From positions 86,554,324 to 86,618,323 of the forward strand of contig NW_026262723.1 in assembly GCF_021869535.1 (NCBI RefSeq): a stretch of 64,000 bases of DNA, written 5' to 3'. The notes beneath the pieces were generated by a model. The model ran no database searches. It had not been told where the DNA came from and saw only the letters and a program-made list of their open reading frames with translations. Below, in pieces: positions 61,086-64,000 of this stretch (the stretch's first letter is position 1; each line of letters starts with the position of its first letter). The stretch comes from Mytilus californianus. Its lineage: Eukaryota > Mollusca > Bivalvia > Mytilida > Mytilidae. Made by a program: the position numbers and the translations under genes.

Positions 61086-61286
61086 TTTGTAGATCTTTCA
61101 GCTAAAGACCAACAGCTATTTTCCCATCTTTTTGCATCTGCATCCTCCTCTAGTTTACAGCTTTCATCAAGAAATTGTGGATTCCGAACATAATTCATTG
61201 ATTGTTGCTGACTTGCGAGTGGATCTTTGTCGTGAAATTTTATTTGAGAAGCTGGATAAGTCATATTGTTCTGGGTCAGTGATACC
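61086..61286 (-). CDS. candidate exon of an unknown minus-strand gene
   Basis: Read on the minus strand, acceptor cctgtag, 201 nt open in frame, donor gtatga. The encoded stretch is hydrophilic and mixed in composition (QIKFHDKDPLASQQQ, CKLEEDADAKRWENSCWSL), unlike the repeat-derived frames elsewhere. I do not recognise a family and cannot link it to a second exon. It could be chance, or one exon of the next gene. Confidence 0.27.
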
Positions 61287-63419
61287 CTACAGGTTTTACA
61301 TTAGCTTATTGTCTTATTTTTTTATTTTTATTTTAAAGATTTCATGTAACTCCATTTGATTTTTTTTTTTGCAATATAAGATATGTTTTGTTCTGATCGT
61401 TTCTGAAGCCTCGACTTCAATATATCTATTGGCTGCTCGTTAATTGTTTTCTCACGACACCTTATTTACATTTAAATACATAAACTTAAAGGCAGTTTTA
61501 ACCTTAGTATGTTTTGACTTTATTACTTTGAGAAGTATCTGTGATATCGTGATGAGTTTCGGAAAAAATTTAAACTTGAATGCTATTTTTGGAAGACGTA
61601 TCATTATTTGGTCTGTCACAATCAACACTTTGTACAATGTAGTTTTATCAGTAATCGTTTCATTTGTTACCTTCGCTTGGATAATCCGGTAATTAACAAG
61701 ATACCATCTTTTTAAATTTGAATCTCTTTAAACATGTTAAAATCTGTATTTTATTTGCTAAATATTGCATAGGTTCTGAAGAATTAAAAACATTTTAATG
61801 CTGATTGCATTATCTAATTTTGATATACTATTGTCCCCGTATATCTTTTGTTCATATGCGTTAAACAGACGACTAAACCTAAACTAGTTCTCGGCTGACT
61901 ACTACACTTGTGGGAAGCGTTAAATACAAAGCGGATTCCAGTTTAGACTAAACCTTGACCGTTATAACCGAAATAAATCTTTATTGTCCGATTAAAAACA
62001 CAGTCAATACTAGTACTCTGTATCGTACTGACTCCACTAAAACGTTTTCGTCAATTGATTAATTGATTGATTTGTGTCATCGTCCAGCATATACTTCACG
62101 TATATTTAGGTCGAGAACAAATTAAACAATAAATCAACTTGGAAGCCTCTGAAAATTTAGAGGCAACAGTGGTCAAATAGTGAGTCGACAGAACTGAAGG
62201 GTACGTGAACAATATAAAGTTGCGCTAGAAATATAGGGTCTGTTGGTAAGGCTAAAATTGTGCCGTGCAAATATATCAAATGCGGATCACTGAAAATTAT
62301 TTATAGGATTCTTCTACAAGCAGAGAGTACGACTCTCTACATGACACGTAACATCGAATTATCGTTCCCAACAAACTTTAACAAAACCAATACCGTGTCT
62401 AGGCCTGCTTCGCTTCATGCAATTGTTTGAGGTTACATGTATACTGAAGCAAAACTGTATGTTCCCTAAAATCTTTGATGAAAATCTTCCTTGTACAATA
62501 TCGGCAAACAGGACGTGGCTGCACGACAGATACAAAAATTGCTAACACGCTTTAATTCATTCAACATTATCAAGCTGCAGATCAAATATTAAATATGAAA
62601 TCATTCCCTCCTAAAGAAATCCAAGAAAAGTTCGAGGAATCTTTTTTCTTTGTACAATGAGTATTGTAAATTTTAAACTGTCGGCAAACAGGAAGTTATT
62701 TCAATGTGGATGTAAAAATTGCTTACACGCTACACCTCAGCATTATCAAGTTGCAGAATAAAAAACATAAAATCATTCCCTTTCATAGAAGACAAGAAAA
62801 CTTTAACGAAAGCTTTCTACCCAAGGCGTTCGGAAGAATAAAACAACGGACGGTCGGAGTCAAGCGGTTACTAGAGCTGCTTTCGCTTTTAGCGACACAG
62901 AAAAAAATAGAGGTTTGGACTATCTATCGTGTGTGAATTTGATGACGACACAGTAAACGATATACAACAAAGTTATCCATAACATGCAAAAGTGTTAGAA
63001 GATAATGTTGCTTTGGTCATAAATCCAGAAATGACCAATGTTTCTATTAACTTCGGAACGTATCAAAATCAATGCCCAGTTTATATTGTTGAAACGAGAA
63101 GGAAGTATTTTTCAGACACTGCCTAATAAATAGTTAGTAAAAAACATCGTAATTGGTTATTGAATTTATGAATAGGATGAAAGAAAATGAGTAAGGATGA
63201 CTTTTTCTGGATATATTTGGTGAAACCGTGTGATACGAAAGTAAAAAAATATATACAATGTGAAATCAGATACTTGTTAGAATTTTCAACCCACCACAAA
63301 TAAAATATTTATATCATATCACTAGCCAAGTAGTGACATTAATTATCATTGATATGGTCATAATTATAAATTAACTGTATACAAAACTTTGAAATTTTCG
63401 AAATGCTAAGGATTTTCTA
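61287..63419. other. intergenic DNA with a diverged ~180 bp direct repeat
   Basis: 62488-62640 and 62652-62800 are related (CGGCAAACAGGA at 62502 and 62682, then AAAAATTGCTxACACGCT, ATTATCAAG, AAATCATTCCCT). Otherwise nothing supported. Confidence 0.55.
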
Positions 63420-63600
63420 CTTTAGGAATAGATTGTCTTAGCTGCTTTCGGCAAAACCTTTCAGAATCTTGGGTCCTAAATGCTCTTTTATTCGTACTTT
63501 CTTTGGCATATTCAATTTTTTTATTCGAGCGTCACTGATGAGTCTTTTGAAACCGAATGCGCGTCTAGCGTACAAAATTTCAATCCTGGTATCTATGATG
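63420..63600 (+). mobile_element. bivalve SINE-like repeat copy
   Basis: Contains CACTGATGAGTCTTTTGAAACCGAATGCGCGTCTAGCGTACAAAATT and AATCCTGGTATC, a pattern I recall as very abundant in bivalve genomes. Diverged, and borders are approximate. Confidence 0.6.
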
Positions 63601-63904
63601 AGTTTATTTAGCAATATTTTCACGTTGCAATACAATACAATACTATTTTGTTTATTAAACCAAATTAAGATCCCATTGAAGGAATCGCTGACAAGACATC
63701 AATTAGAGAACACAACACTACACGCAGTAGATACTATGGAGGGATTAGGTTTTAATATTCATGAACAAAATTAAAATTCTGATAAAAAACTTGTGTGATG
63801 AAAACTGTGTTATCCCGCTTTTAACAGAATACTTGGTCCCAGATACCGGTACACCAAACCATTTATATCATATGTAATATGTTCCACGATTTTGTAAAAA
63901 CTCA

Positions 63905-64000
63905 TTAAAGATAGCAAGATGTTTTACACCAGACGCGCGTTTCGTTTACATAAGACTCATCAGTGATCCTCAAATTGAAACAGTTGGGAGTCCAAATCAA
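63905..64000 (-). mobile_element. bivalve SINE-like repeat, inverted copy, cut by the window end
   Basis: CCAGACGCGCGTTTCGTTTACATAAGACTCATCAGTG is the reverse-complement pattern of the copy at 63420. The match to the presumed consensus is better here. Confidence 0.65.

Noticed and set aside
61444-61692. 82-codon hydrophobic frame
   Set aside because: AT-rich Ile/Leu/Phe composition, no splice or start support, and an equally long antisense frame.

Overview
The window is eukaryotic, AT-rich and intron-rich. It holds almost all of one large + strand gene plus its 3' flank. The gene is a sidekick (sdk) orthologue, a giant synaptic/junctional adhesion protein. It has six Ig domains, thirteen fibronectin type III (FN3) domains, one transmembrane helix, and a cytoplasmic tail ending in the PDZ ligand GFSSFV. 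The interspersed repeats are of kinds I associate with marine mussels (Mytilus) and other bivalves: a TGTCGAGCCTGC-type hairpin element, a tRNA-derived SINE ending in CACCAATCAGTCAGTC, 160-161 bp core-repeat elements, and a GACGCGCGTTTCGTTTAC repeat. A Mytilus-like bivalve is the best guess, from recall rather than a search.

Layout: 1-568 is intron; the exons with the start codon and signal peptide lie upstream. Ig1-Ig6 occupy 569-15078, FN1-FN13 15928-39519, the transmembrane exon 40475-40603, and the tail exons 44170-47686. I resolve 34 coding exons, all with GT-AG borders. Thirty-three of them join into one uninterrupted frame of 2152 codons plus stop. From 47687 there is 3' UTR and intergenic DNA with no convincing gene; one minus-strand candidate exon lies at 61086-61286.

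The most interesting point is in FN10. Its first half (32184-32254) is followed by two alternative second halves, 32722-32941 and 33549-33774. Both are phase 0 to phase 1 and both are complete FN3 second halves. Using both, or neither, breaks the frame within a few codons, and using exactly one gives 13 FN3 domains. This predicts mutually exclusive exons.

The introns are packed with non-autonomous elements. The main family (seven copies and one remnant) has a left-end hairpin, GTC-rich head, ~160 bp tandem core, optional 35 bp and ~130 bp arrays, and an inverted copy of the left arm near the right end followed by a second hairpin. Other families with unrelated sequence share much of this plan, which resembles Helentron-associated (HINE/pearl-like) elements. 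Every copy whose orientation I could judge points the same way as sdk. Shorter TIR elements, a SINE, a nested insertion with a clear target duplication and a 33 bp fold-back are also present.
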